The notes under the pieces were generated by a model that saw only the letters and a list, made by a program, of their open reading frames with translations, was not told where the DNA came from and did no database searches. A stretch of DNA of 40,895 bases from Tidjanibacter sp. (GTDB taxonomy: Bacteria > Bacteroidota > Bacteroidia > Bacteroidales > Rikenellaceae): the NCBI GenBank assembly GCA_017503805.1, contig JAFVSJ010000001.1, positions 1 through 40,895 of the forward strand, given 5' to 3'. A program made the translations under genes and the position numbers. Positions 24,754 to 33,502 of the stretch are shown piece after piece (position 1 is the first letter of the stretch; each line of letters opens with the position of its first letter).

Positions 24754-25921
24754 ACTCCAAATAGTCACCTCCGCAGAGTTCCGCGCCGAGGTAGAACGCA
24801 ATCTCACACGCGATGCGGCAGCCGTAGCACTCGATTCGCGTGTGCCCAATGCCCGCTTGGTGGCCACACAGGTGAAGTATCTCCAGCGTGCCGCCCGCAA
24901 ACTGCCCTCCTACTACCAGGCGCGAGCCGTGCTCCCATCGCTTGCCTTCGAGCAGTCGAGCAGCGAGCAGTGTGCCGCCCACAAGCGTTTCGAGGGCAGG
25001 TTGGCCGTAGACCTCACCTGCGGACTTGGCGTGGACACCCTCTATCTCTCGCGTCGATTTGAACGCGTGGTGGCACTCGAGCACAACCCCACCCTCGCCG
25101 CCATCACTCGCCACAACCTCTCGCTTATGGGAGCCTCCAATGTGGAGGTCATCACAGCCGAAGCGGAGGAATTTCTCGCCACACTCGACCACGCCGACCT
25201 CATCTATGCCGACCCCGACCGTCGCAGCAGTGAGGGGCGCAAGATGGTCTGCTTGGCCGACTGTTCGCCCAATTTGGAACTCCTCCTACCCACCTTGAGG
25301 GTCAAGGCCGACCGCCTCTCATTTAAGCTCTCTCCACTATTCGACCTCACCGAGGCCCGCAAAGCCTTTGGTGCCGATGCCGACTTGGAGGTCATCTCGC
25401 TCGGCGGAGAGGTCAAAGAGGTGGTTGTCTACATCTCCAACCTTGCCGACTCCCCCACACAGGGGCTAACCACCGCCACCGCACTCGGGCTCGGCTCCTA
25501 CACAGCCACAGCAGAGGAGCGCAATGGCAGAGCTGACATCGGCTCATCAATACCCTTTGAGTCGGCGCACTACACCCATCTCGTTGTCCCCGATGCAGCA
25601 CTCCGCAAGGCGGGTTTGGTGGAGGGTTGGTGCCGCCAAGAGGGTTTAGACCCGAGGGGGCCCTACGGATTCGCCACCTCGGAGCCCACAACCCCACTCG
25701 GCCACATCTACACCATTGAGGAGTCTCACCCCTACAGTCCGAAGCGCCTCAAGCCAATCATAGGGCGCACCATACAGCTCATACGCCACTCCTTCCCCCT
25801 CTCGAGCGGAGCCATCTGCAAGGCTCTGGGCGCACGCGAGGGTGCGGGTGCCACTTGGGCATTCGCAGAGATAGAGGGCAAGATGTGGGCCCTGCGCCTC
25901 GGGGCAATAAATAATAGATAG
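24740..25921 (+). CDS. THUMP-like (PG_1098-type) SAM-dependent methyltransferase
   Basis: 393 residues from the ATG at 24740, inside the end of comEC; an upstream in-frame ATG (24695) would extend deep into comEC. Rossmann methyltransferase core: VDLTCGLGVDTLYLSRRF binds SAM, VVALEHNP is the acidic strand-2 end, and DLIYADPDRRS is the catalytic-loop region. The C-terminal part (HTHLVVPDAALRKAGL-like, later FPLSSGAICKALG) resembles the ferredoxin-like and THUMP-like domains of the P. gingivalis PG_1098 structure family. The likely substrate is RNA; the target base is unknown. Translational coupling with comEC is suggested by the overlap. Confidence 0.85.
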   Translation: MQNDELQIVTSAEFRAEVERNLTRDAAAVALDSRVPNARLVATQVKYLQRAARKLPSYYQARAVLPSLAFEQSSSEQCAAHKRFEGRLAVDLTCGLGVDTLYLSRRFERVVALEHNPTLAAITRHNLSLMGASNVEVITAEAEEFLATLDHADLIYADPDRRSSEGRKMVCLADCSPNLELLLPTLRVKADRLSFKLSPLFDLTEARKAFGADADLEVISLGGEVKEVVVYISNLADSPTQGLTTATALGLGSYTATAEERNGRADIGSSIPFESAHYTHLVVPDAALRKAGLVEGWCRQEGLDPRGPYGFATSEPTTPLGHIYTIEESHPYSPKRLKPIIGRTIQLIRHSFPLSSGAICKALGAREGAGATWAFAEIEGKMWALRLGAINNR

Positions 25922-25993
25922 GGTATCGGGGGAGCGGGAGCAAATCCCCTCCTCTCAAATCTTTCCACTCCTATAAATTCTCACCGAAAAAAA

Positions 25994-26019
25994 CGCCTGC
26001 GACAACTCTATCGCAGGCG
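25994..26019 (-). terminator. Terminator overlapping the end of the AraC gene
   Basis: Minus strand: CGCCTGCGA (26011-26019) pairs with TCGCAGGCG (25994-26002), followed by seven T. The gene's stop codon (26008-26010) is in the loop, so the left arm encodes the last residues. Confidence 0.85.
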
Positions 26020-26874
26020 GCGGGGTGTTGTCCCCGTAGACTTCTTTATGAACTGCACAAAAGCCGAGGAGCTCGAGAAGTTCAACAGGTCGGCTATCTG
26101 TTGCACCGTAAGGTCGGTGGTGCGCAGCAACATCTTGGCATCTATCAATATGGCTTCGTGAATCCAATCCAATATCGGGCGGCCCGTGGTCCGTTTGATT
26201 GCTGTGGAGAGATATTTGGGTGTGAGTCCCAGCTCCGAGGCGTAGAACCTCACCGAGCGGTGGGCACGATAGTTGATGGCCAGCAGGCGGAAAAACTTGT
26301 CACTCAGGTCGTCGGCTCTGATGTTGCGGCTGGCATCTATGCTGAACGTGCGTTCATACTCGGCTATGATTTCGAGTATGAGTGCGTAGAAAATCGAACG
26401 GATTATCTCACCCTTATAGCGGCTCTCCTCGAGGCTCTCCTTGTGCAGAAAGCGGTAGTAGCTCATAAGGTCGTCGAACTTCTCACGACTAATCCTCAAC
26501 ACCGAGATATAGCGCGAATAGCTGAAGATATTGGTGTCAATGGGCGATGGCATATTGAGCACATAGTCCACCGAAACAGCAATGCAACTGCAGACTTCGA
26601 GTGCTGCGGCTGAGAGTCGTTCGACGTGGTGATTCTCGGGTAGAATCACCACATTGTGGCCCGAGAGCCTATACTCTTTGCCGTCGATGGCGATGGTAGC
26701 ACCCTCACTCCGACAGAGCAAAATGACTATGCCGTTGCGAATCAGTACCCCTTCCGCACCCTCAAGTGCAGTGTTGGGCAGGCCGAGTTCCACCAAGAAA
26801 TCTCCCCCAATACCCTCCCGACGGGCAAGTTCCTCCACATTGAGTTCCTTTATTTTTGGCACAATGCCCTCCAT
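26008..26874 (-). CDS. AraC-family transcriptional regulator
   Basis: 288 residues from the ATG at 26874 (MEGIVPKIKELNVEE); an in-frame ATG at 26904 lies in the -7 box and is rejected. The N-terminal half is a cupin-like ligand-binding domain (VLIRNGIVILLCRSEGATIA, then NVVILPENHHVERL). The C-terminal ~100 residues carry two helix-turn-helix motifs: VRFYASELGLTPKYLSTAIK and DLTVQQIADLLNFSSSSAFV, ending FKKxxGTTPRRLR-like. The effector is unknown. It is divergent from the Ca2+-type ATPase gene, with 120 bases between the starts, so the ATPase is a candidate target. Confidence 0.92.
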   Translation of the reverse strand: MEGIVPKIKELNVEELARREGIGGDFLVELGLPNTALEGAEGVLIRNGIVILLCRSEGATIAIDGKEYRLSGHNVVILPENHHVERLSAAALEVCSCIAVSVDYVLNMPSPIDTNIFSYSRYISVLRISREKFDDLMSYYRFLHKESLEESRYKGEIIRSIFYALILEIIAEYERTFSIDASRNIRADDLSDKFFRLLAINYRAHRSVRFYASELGLTPKYLSTAIKRTTGRPILDWIHEAILIDAKMLLRTTDLTVQQIADLLNFSSSSAFVQFIKKSTGTTPRRLR

Positions 26875-26903
26875 AAGCGAAATTTGATAAATAATTACTC
26901 CCA

Positions 26904-26911
26904 CAAATATA
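26904..26911 (-). promoter_or_regulatory. -7 box of the AraC gene
   Basis: TATATTTG on the minus strand, about 30 bases before the ATG at 26874. No clear -33 TTTG. Confidence 0.5.
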
Positions 26912-26934
26912 ACAAATTTCTCTCAACATCGCTC

Positions 26935-26942
26935 TACCTTTG
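26935..26942 (+). promoter_or_regulatory. -7 box of the P-type ATPase gene
   Basis: TACCTTTG, 51 bases before the ATG at 26994. The -33 position has no TTTG, which would fit a promoter needing an activator such as the adjacent AraC protein. Confidence 0.5.
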
Positions 26943-26993
26943 CACTCAAAGTTTAAGTAACCATAACATAAACAACAATCCCCAAGAAAAACA

Positions 26994-29600
26994 ATGACAA
27001 CAGAATTTTATCGTAGGAGCGTAGGCGAGGTCGCAACCCAATGCGACACCAACACAGACAATGGAATCTCTGCCCAGGAGGCCGCCTCAAGGCTCGCACG
27101 CAACGGCTACAACGAGTTCGCCAAGAAGAAGCACACCTCACTCTGGACCAAGTTCATCTCGCAGTTCAAGAGTTTTATGATTATCGTGCTCCTCATCGCT
27201 GCACTCATTTCTGCCATAACAGGCCACCTCAACGGCGAGGGTATCACAGATGCCATCATCATCCTCTCCATACTCATCGTCAACGCCATCATAGGCGTAT
27301 TCCAAGAGGCTAAAGCCGAGAACGCTCTCGACGCTCTCGAGCGACTCTCGGCACCACACTGTAAAGTCATAAGAGATGGCAAGCACCTGGTAATCGAGTC
27401 GCGCGAATTGGTCGTGGGCGACATCGTGGAGATTGAGACGGGTGACAGCGTGCCGGCCGACCTGCGACTCGTAGAGAGTGTGAACCTCAAAATACAGGAG
27501 GCCGCACTCACAGGCGAATCACTCCCCGTGGAGAAGCAGACCCATCTGCTCACAGAGTCGCTCCCCATAGGCGACCGCAGCAATATGGCCTTCAGTTCGT
27601 GCAGTGTCACCTACGGCCGAGGTCGAGGCATCGTGGTAGCCACAGGCGAGCAGACAGAGGTGGGCAAAATCGCAGCTATGATTAGCTCGGTGCCCGATAT
27701 GCGCACCCCTATGCAGGTGAAGCTCGACAAACTCGGCAAGACTCTGGCCGTCATCAGTCTGGTAGTCTGTCTGGTCATCTTCGTCATAGGTCTCTGCTAT
27801 GGTCGCGACCTGATGGAGATGTTTATGACCGCCGTGAGCCTCGCTGTGGCAGCCATACCCGAGGGTTTGCCAGCCGTCTCTACGGTTGTGTTGGCATTGG
27901 GCGTGCAGCGACTCGCCAAGCAGAATGCCATCGTGCGTAACCTCCCCTCGGTGGAGACTCTCGGCAGCACCACAGTCATCTGCTCCGACAAAACGGGCAC
28001 CCTCACACAGAACAAAATGACCGTCGTGGGGTCCTATCCCGCACTCACAGAGCAGCTGCTTGCCGTAGGGACACTCTGCAACGACACCACACGCGGCAAC
28101 AATGGCGAACTCTTCGGCGACCCCACCGAGACAGCCCTCGTAGCCTATGCCGAACTCAACAACTACACGCAGTCCGAGGCCTTGACACGCCACCCGAGGG
28201 TGTCGGAGATCCCCTTCGACTCGGAACGCAAGCTGATGACCACCATCCATCGCAAGGATGAGAGCACTCTCATCGTGGCCACCAAAGGAGGTTTCGACGA
28301 GCTGTTGGCAAAGTGTAGCTACATTGAGCACAACGGCCGGGTGGAAGCGCTTACCGAGAGTGATAAAGAGTCTCTTGCTGCCGTAAATACTACGATGGCT
28401 GAAAAGGCTCTGCGTGTGCTCTCAATGGCATACAAAGAGGTGACCATCACATCGGAACCCGACGCAGAGCAGTTGGCCACCATCACAGCCAATGCCGAGA
28501 GCGGTCTGACCTTTGTCGGTATGGTGGGTATGATTGACCCGCCACGCGAGGAGGCCAAAGTGGCTGTGGAGCAGTGCAAGGCGGCGGGCATCAAACCCGT
28601 GATGATTACGGGTGACCACAAAATCACCGCCCAAGCCATCGCACAGAGTCTCGGCATAATGGCCCCGAGCGACCGAGTACTCACAGGTGCCGAGGTGGAG
28701 CAGATGAGCAACGAGGAGTTGAGCCAAGTGGCGGCCGATGTCTCGGTCTTTGCGCGTGTGGCCCCCGAGCACAAAGTGCGCATCGTGGAGGCCTATCAGA
28801 AGCTCGGCAATGTGGTGGCTATGACGGGTGATGGCGTGAATGATGCACCCGCGCTGAAGCTCGCCAACATTGGTGTGGCTATGGGCATCACGGGTACCGA
28901 CGTGTCGAAGGAGGCTGCCGATGTGGTCTTGGCCGACGACAACTTTGCCACCATCGTACACTCCGTGAGCGAGGGTCGACGCATCTATGACAACCTCATA
29001 AAGTCTATCCAATTTATGATTTCGACCAACCTCGGCGAGATCACCCTACTGCTCGTGGCCGTACTCTGCAACTTCGATATGCCCCTGCTCCCCATACAGT
29101 TGCTCTTCATCAACCTTGTGGGTGACAGCCTCCCCTCGCTCGCATTGAGTGTAGACCAAGCCGCCGCCGACATTATGTCGCGCAAGCCGATAGACCCCAA
29201 AGCAGGTATCTTCACTCGCCCCTTCACACGTAGGGTGGTGACACAAGCTCTCATTCTCGGTGCGATGACCATCGTTGCCTACCTCATTGGTCTGGAGAGT
29301 TCGGTCGACGTGGCCCGCACGATGACCTTTGCGGTGATGATTTTCTCGCAGTTTGTGATGATCTTCTCCATCCGTTCGGGCAACCGATTCTTCACGGACC
29401 GCTTCTTCAGCAACAAGTGGCTCTGGATGACAATCGTATTGGTGATAGGTCTCACCCTGCTGGTGATGCTCGTGCCGACACTTCAGTCACTCTTCCGCCT
29501 TGCACCCCTCACCTCGCAGCAGTGGTGGATTACGATAGGACTTTCGCTGGGTGTCTTGCTGCTGAGCGAACTCCCCAAACTCTTCCTCCGCAGGGAGTAG
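26994..29600 (+). CDS. Calcium-type cation-translocating P-type ATPase
   Basis: 868 residues, full length. N-terminal cation ATPase domain (MTTEFYRRSVGEVATQCDTN), actuator TGES loop (AALTGESLPVEKQ), M4 with PEGLPA (ion-binding), phosphorylation site CSDKTGTLTQNKM (Asp332), nucleotide domain with KGGFDELL, hinge MVGMIDPPREEAK and MTGDGVNDAPALKLANIG, then M5-M10 with FINLVGDSLPSLALSVD. These are P2A/P2B (SERCA/PMCA-like) features; Ca2+ export is the likely role, with Mn2+ possible. It is monocistronic, ended by a hairpin at 29621-29652, and divergent from an AraC regulator. Confidence 0.94.
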   Translation: MTTEFYRRSVGEVATQCDTNTDNGISAQEAASRLARNGYNEFAKKKHTSLWTKFISQFKSFMIIVLLIAALISAITGHLNGEGITDAIIILSILIVNAIIGVFQEAKAENALDALERLSAPHCKVIRDGKHLVIESRELVVGDIVEIETGDSVPADLRLVESVNLKIQEAALTGESLPVEKQTHLLTESLPIGDRSNMAFSSCSVTYGRGRGIVVATGEQTEVGKIAAMISSVPDMRTPMQVKLDKLGKTLAVISLVVCLVIFVIGLCYGRDLMEMFMTAVSLAVAAIPEGLPAVSTVVLALGVQRLAKQNAIVRNLPSVETLGSTTVICSDKTGTLTQNKMTVVGSYPALTEQLLAVGTLCNDTTRGNNGELFGDPTETALVAYAELNNYTQSEALTRHPRVSEIPFDSERKLMTTIHRKDESTLIVATKGGFDELLAKCSYIEHNGRVEALTESDKESLAAVNTTMAEKALRVLSMAYKEVTITSEPDAEQLATITANAESGLTFVGMVGMIDPPREEAKVAVEQCKAAGIKPVMITGDHKITAQAIAQSLGIMAPSDRVLTGAEVEQMSNEELSQVAADVSVFARVAPEHKVRIVEAYQKLGNVVAMTGDGVNDAPALKLANIGVAMGITGTDVSKEAADVVLADDNFATIVHSVSEGRRIYDNLIKSIQFMISTNLGEITLLLVAVLCNFDMPLLPIQLLFINLVGDSLPSLALSVDQAAADIMSRKPIDPKAGIFTRPFTRRVVTQALILGAMTIVAYLIGLESSVDVARTMTFAVMIFSQFVMIFSIRSGNRFFTDRFFSNKWLWMTIVLVIGLTLLVMLVPTLQSLFRLAPLTSQQWWITIGLSLGVLLLSELPKLFLRRE

Positions 29601-29620
29601 GCAGAGATAACCGAATAGAG

Positions 29621-29652
29621 AAAACGGAATCCATTGGTTTGGATTCCGTTTT
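29621..29652 (+). terminator. Terminator of the P-type ATPase gene
   Basis: AAAACGGAATCC (29621-29632) pairs with GGATTCCGTTTT (29641-29652), loop of eight bases, followed by T. Confidence 0.92.
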
Positions 29653-29657
29653 TGTTT

Positions 29658-29798
29658 CTCCTCGTTCGGCCGAGGAGCGGAAGGAATTGCACCTGCGGCA
29701 TCGGGAGCCATAAAAAGTGGGGGGGTGCGGAGGAATTTGCACTCGGGAGCGGTAAAAAAGCGCATATCGCGGAGGAGATTTCAAGGCGCACAGCCTCG
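29658..29798 (+). repeat. Tandem partial repeat units upstream of the structured elements
   Basis: A small hairpin (29658-29664 CTCCTCG with 29671-29677) is followed by units that each begin with CGGGAGC, then TAAAAA, then a (G)CGGAGGA core: about 29702, 29744 and 29797 (the last is the start of copy 2). The second unit (29754-29795) ends in CAAGGCGCAC and matches 6903-6941. No coding potential is credible here. Confidence 0.6.
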
Positions 29799-29919
29799 GG
29801 AGCGGTAAAAAGCGTGATTTGCGGAGGAAATTTCGCGATAAACAAGGTGGCGAGTCCGCAGTTGACTGAACGTCAATGAGGAACTTGCCCAACGTAGGCG
29901 GTGCGAAATTTACCGCTCC
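29799..29919 (+). ncRNA. Structured repeat element, copy 2
   Basis: Closing helix GGAGCGGT (29799-29806) with ACCGCTCC (29912-29919), extendable. P1 AAATTTCGC (29828-29836) with GCGAAATTT (29903-29911). P2 GGCGAGT (29849-29855) with ACTTGCC (29883-29889), one G-U. Loop CCGCAG (29856-29861) opposite TGAGGA (29877-29882). P3 TTGAC (29862-29866) with GTCAA (29872-29876). The stretch from the A-run through GCGTGATTTGCGGAGG to CGCGATAAAC is identical to copy 3. No promoter box was found next to it. Confidence 0.65.
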
Positions 29920-29928
29920 AACTGAAAT

Positions 29929-30055
29929 AAAAAAGCGTGATTTGCGGAGGAAATTTCGCGATAAACGAAGTAGCCGGCCCGCAGTTTGCTGACGCAAATG
30001 AGGAGCCGGCTATCTGATGTGCAGCGCGAAATTTACCCGCAAGGCACGCTTTTTT
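29929..30055 (+). ncRNA. Structured repeat element, copy 3, merging with the obg terminator
   Basis: Nested helices: AAAAAAGCGTG (29929-29939) with CACGCTTTTTT (30045-30055); TTGCGG (29942-29947) with CCGCAA (30037-30042); P1 AAATTTCGCG (29951-29960) with CGCGAAATTT (30025-30034); P2 GTAGCCGGC (29970-29978) with GCCGGCTAT (30005-30013); loop CCGCAG (29979-29984) opposite TGAGGA (29999-30004); P3 TTTGC (29985-29989) with GCAAA (29994-29998). The outer stem with its T run also acts as a terminator for obg, whose stop codon (30054-30056) overlaps it. Confidence 0.65.
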
Positions 30056-31040
30056 ATTTGTTTAATATCGCCCACAACGCATCCTTCAACTCCACAATGC
30101 CCTGCATAGCTACAGACGAAATGAAATAGGCAGGTATGCCCTCGGGCAATGTGGTACGAAGGTGGTCCACAATCTCCTCGTCGACCATATCGCACTTGGT
30201 GATGGCCAGCAGACGCTCCTTATCGAGCAACTCGGGGTTGTACTCCCGCAACTCGCCCAGCAGAATCTCATACTCACGCTTGATGTCGTCGGAGTCGGCA
30301 GGAACCATAAAGAGCAATACCGAGTTGCGCTCAATGTGGCGCAAAAACCTCATACCCAAGCCCCTACCCTCGTGGGCACCCTCGATGATGCCGGGAATGT
30401 CGGCCATAACAAACGAGTGGTTATCGCGTACCTCCACGATACCGAGGTTGGGCTCCAGAGTGGTGAAAGCGTAGTTGGCAATCTTGGGTTTGGCGGCCGA
30501 AACCACCGAGAGCAGTGTAGACTTACCCGCATTGGGGAAGCCCACAAGGCCCACATCGGCCAGCACCTTGAGTTCCAAGATGAATGCTCCCTCGAGGCCC
30601 TCCTCGCCGGGTTGTGCATAGCGGGGAGCCTGATTGGTGGCTGTCTTGAAGTGCCAATTGCCCAGACCGCCACGACCTCCCTTGAGCAGCACGAGTTCCT
30701 CTCCGTGGGAGGTAACCTCGCCCACAATCTCACCCGTCTCGGCATTGCGTGCTACCGTTCCGAGGGGCACCTCTATAATCTGGTCGGCTGCGGTCTTGCC
30801 CGACATACGGCTGCCGCCTCCAGCCTCGCCATCTTTGGCAAAGACGTGGCGGGCATACTTGAGGTGGATGAGGGTCCAATATTGGCTATTGCCACGGAGG
30901 ATGACACTGCCACCTGCACCGCCATCGCCGCCGTCGGGACCGCCATAAGCCACGAACTTCTCGCGGCGGAAGTGTGCGCTACCTGCGCCACCCGCACCCG
31001 AGCGGCAAAATATCTTTACATAATCTACGAAATTAGACAT
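30054..31040 (-). CDS. obg: GTPase Obg/CgtA
   Basis: 328 residues from the ATG at 31040 ([20 protein letters not shown]), the usual Obg start; an in-frame ATG at 31094 adds a non-conserved tail. The Gly-rich Obg fold ([29 protein letters not shown]) covers residues 1-158. The GTPase follows: GFPNAGKST, the TTLEPN switch, [16 protein letters not shown] and ISSVAMQG. There is no C-terminal OCT domain, as is usual in Gram-negatives. It acts in late 50S subunit assembly and the ppGpp response. Unlike the genes upstream it has its own promoter (31123-31154). Confidence 0.96.
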   Translation of the reverse strand: MSNFVDYVKIFCRSGAGGAGSAHFRREKFVAYGGPDGGDGGAGGSVILRGNSQYWTLIHLKYARHVFAKDGEAGGGSRMSGKTAADQIIEVPLGTVARNAETGEIVGEVTSHGEELVLLKGGRGGLGNWHFKTATNQAPRYAQPGEEGLEGAFILELKVLADVGLVGFPNAGKSTLLSVVSAAKPKIANYAFTTLEPNLGIVEVRDNHSFVMADIPGIIEGAHEGRGLGMRFLRHIERNSVLLFMVPADSDDIKREYEILLGELREYNPELLDKERLLAITKCDMVDEEIVDHLRTTLPEGIPAYFISSVAMQGIVELKDALWAILNK

Positions 31041-31122
31041 ACTCTCTATGTGTGTATAAGGTGTGTTGTGGTCGGCCCTCTTGTTTCCAACCAACTGACT
31101 GTTTTATCTTGCTTTTCGGCCA

Positions 31123-31154
31123 CAAAGGTAACGCAAAACGGCTCAAAAATCAAA
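31123..31154 (-). promoter_or_regulatory. Promoter of obg
   Basis: Minus strand: TTTG (31151-31154), 20 bases, TACCTTTG (31123-31130). It lies in the era-obg gap, so obg can be made apart from the long upstream operon. Confidence 0.75.
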
Positions 31155-31185
31155 CCGCCCACAAAATTGGCCTCTTCTATGCCCG

Positions 31186-32085
31186 CTACTCTATGTAGCC
31201 AAATCGTTTGAGCTGTCGGCTGCTATTGCGCCAACCCTCATCGACCTTGACGTGGAGCTGCAAAAATATCTTCTTGCCCACAAACTTCTCGAGCTCTATG
31301 CGGGCCGCTGTGCCCACCTTCTTGAGCATCTCCCCTTTGCGACCGATGATGATGCCCTTCTGCGAGTCGCGTGCGACGTAGATGATGGCACTGATGCGGT
31401 CTATCGTGGGCTCCTCCTTATACTCCTCGATGACAATCTCCACCGAGTAGGGGATCTCCTTGTCGTAGTTGAGAAATATCTTCTCGCGGATAATCTCCGA
31501 GGCGAAGAACCTCATAGGTCTGTCGGTCAGTGTACCCTCCTCGTAGTAGGGAGCTCCCTCGGGCAGCAGGGTCATAATGGTGTCGAAAACGCCGCTCACA
31601 TTGAACCCCTCGAGTGCCGACACGGGGATAATCCTCGCCTCGGGTAGGCGCTCGTGCCACATCTCCACAAGCTCTTCGAGCTGCTGCTGATTGGAGAGGT
31701 CTATCTTGTTGATTACCACAATGGTGGGGATGGCACTCAGTTTCACCTTCTCGACAATCTCGGCGCTTGCCTCATCGCCCTTTTCGACGGTGTCGGTGAC
31801 GTAGAGTATCACGTCGGCATCCTTGAGCGCACCCGTCACGAAGCCCATCATACTCTCCTGCAGTTTATAGTTTGGTCGGAGGATGCCCGGGGTGTCGGAG
31901 TAGACAATCTGGAAGTCGTCACCACCCACGATGCCCATAATGCGGTGGCGTGTGGTCTGCGCTTTGGCGGTGATGATGGAGAGTCGTTCGCCCACGAGGG
32001 AGTTCATAAGCGTCGACTTACCTACGTTGGGGTTGCCGATGATGTTGACAAATCCCGATTTGAATTTCTTGGTGTTCTCGTTCAT
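31186..32085 (-). CDS. era: GTPase Era
   Basis: 299 residues. GNPNVGKST (G1), TTRHRIMGI (G2), DTPG (G3), NKID (G4) and SALEGF (G5), then the C-terminal KH domain with GIIIGRKGEMLKKVG that binds the 3' end of 16S rRNA. It works in 30S subunit maturation. The gene is 33 bases after the MATE exporter gene and upstream of obg, so two ribosome-assembly GTPases sit together. Confidence 0.97.
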   Translation of the reverse strand: MNENTKKFKSGFVNIIGNPNVGKSTLMNSLVGERLSIITAKAQTTRHRIMGIVGGDDFQIVYSDTPGILRPNYKLQESMMGFVTGALKDADVILYVTDTVEKGDEASAEIVEKVKLSAIPTIVVINKIDLSNQQQLEELVEMWHERLPEARIIPVSALEGFNVSGVFDTIMTLLPEGAPYYEEGTLTDRPMRFFASEIIREKIFLNYDKEIPYSVEIVIEEYKEEPTIDRISAIIYVARDSQKGIIIGRKGEMLKKVGTAARIELEKFVGKKIFLQLHVKVDEGWRNSSRQLKRFGYIE

Positions 32086-32118
32086 ATATTGTTCCTATTG
32101 TTACATTCTACCCAGAGA

Positions 32119-33435
32119 TTAACGTGTGGAGGTATCCATAAGCAGGTCGGTATCCACCCCTTTGGTGGCGATGAGCATCAGCACAAATCTCACCACGATG
32201 AAACCTATATAGGCAATCCACAGCCCCACATTGCCGAGCCATCCCTCCAGCGAGAAGAAGAGCACAAAAAAGGCCAAGAGGGCATAGAAGGTGGTGTTGC
32301 GCATAATGCGTGTTTTGGTGGCTCCGATGAGGATGCCGTCTATCAGGAAGGGGGTGAAGCCCACCAAAGGCACCATCACAATCCACGCTATATACTCCTC
32401 TGCACAGGCCATAATCGTAGGGCTCGAGGTAAAGATGCCGAGTATGGGCTGCCACCAGAAGATGTAGACCACAATGTAGAGCGCTGCCACCCCAGCACAC
32501 CACACAAACAGGAGTCGGTTGCTACGCCTGAGGCTCTCGCGGTTACCCTCACCGATGAATCGGCCCGTGAGCGACTCGGCCGCATAGCAGAATCCGTCGA
32601 GCATATAGCTGAAGAGCATAAACAGATTCATCAGCAACTCGTTGGTAGCCAAGATGGTGTCGCCAAAGCGTGCCGAGAAGGCGGTGAAGCAGGTGTAGAC
32701 CGTGCAGACACAGAGGGTACGCAGAAAAGCGTCGGAGTTGACCTTGAAGAACCTCACCAGCGGCTCCATACGAAGGCTCTCGCGCAGGTCGATGAGGCGG
32801 ATGTAGGCCCTATACCTCACAGTGAGTATGGCGAGTGTGATGAGGAGTGCGGTGTATTGGGCCACCACCGTACCCCACGCAATGCCCTCTACGCCCATAT
32901 CTAATCCGAATACGAACCAAAGCGAGCAGGCCACATTGACAATGTTGTTTATAATCGAGACAACCATAGGGGTTGTGGAGTCCTGCATACCTATGAGCCA
33001 GCCGTGGAGCGAGAAGATGCCGATGGCTGCGGGTGCGGCCCAGATGCGGGCAAAGAAGTACTCCCTTGCAAGGGTCATAGCCTCCTCGGAGCTTCCCTGC
33101 ATAATCTGCATTGCGAGCCCACCTATGGGCCTATTGAAAATCAGAAGCAGGAGTGCAATGGCGAGTGCGGCCAGGAGCGAACGGCCCAAGATGTTGGCAG
33201 CAGCACGTTTGTCACCCGACCCGTAGGCCTGCGCAGCGAGTCCGCTGGTGCCCATACGCAGGAAGGCGAAGTTCCAATAGATGAAGTTGAAGATGGCTGT
33301 GCCAATGGCAAGCGCACCTATGGTGGCATCGTCGCCTATGCGTCCTGCAATGGCGATGTCTATCATTCCGAGCAACGGTATGGTGACGTTGCTGATGATG
33401 TTGGGGATGGTGAGGCGCAATATCTCGCGATTCAT
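32119..33435 (-). CDS. MATE-family efflux transporter
   Basis: 438 residues with about twelve membrane helices in two similar halves. The start MNREILRLTIPNIISNVTIP, then LLGMIDIAIAGRIGDDATIG, matches the DinF-like branch of MATE exporters, and the second half begins near LRTLCVCTVYTCFTAFSARF. Such proteins export cationic drugs or metabolites in exchange for Na+ or H+; the substrate here is unknown. It lies 67 bases after the rRNA methyltransferase gene and 33 bases before era. Confidence 0.92.
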   Translation of the reverse strand: MNREILRLTIPNIISNVTIPLLGMIDIAIAGRIGDDATIGALAIGTAIFNFIYWNFAFLRMGTSGLAAQAYGSGDKRAAANILGRSLLAALAIALLLLIFNRPIGGLAMQIMQGSSEEAMTLAREYFFARIWAAPAAIGIFSLHGWLIGMQDSTTPMVVSIINNIVNVACSLWFVFGLDMGVEGIAWGTVVAQYTALLITLAILTVRYRAYIRLIDLRESLRMEPLVRFFKVNSDAFLRTLCVCTVYTCFTAFSARFGDTILATNELLMNLFMLFSYMLDGFCYAAESLTGRFIGEGNRESLRRSNRLLFVWCAGVAALYIVVYIFWWQPILGIFTSSPTIMACAEEYIAWIVMVPLVGFTPFLIDGILIGATKTRIMRNTTFYALLAFFVLFFSLEGWLGNVGLWIAYIGFIVVRFVLMLIATKGVDTDLLMDTSTR

Positions 33436-33502
33436 ACGTATTCGATGTGTGTGGTCTCTCTCTTTTCTCGATTGGTTAAGTTTGTGTCGCTATGTAGTCG
33501 GG

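Noticed and set aside
29530-29997. Minus-strand open frame of 155 codons with repeated FLRKSRF-type segments
   Set aside because: The repeats in the translation simply follow the intergenic repeat units; the frame crosses the ATPase gene end and a terminator.
29653-30055. CRISPR array
   Set aside because: The units are unequal in length, contain internal helices and have no regular spacers; no cas genes are nearby.
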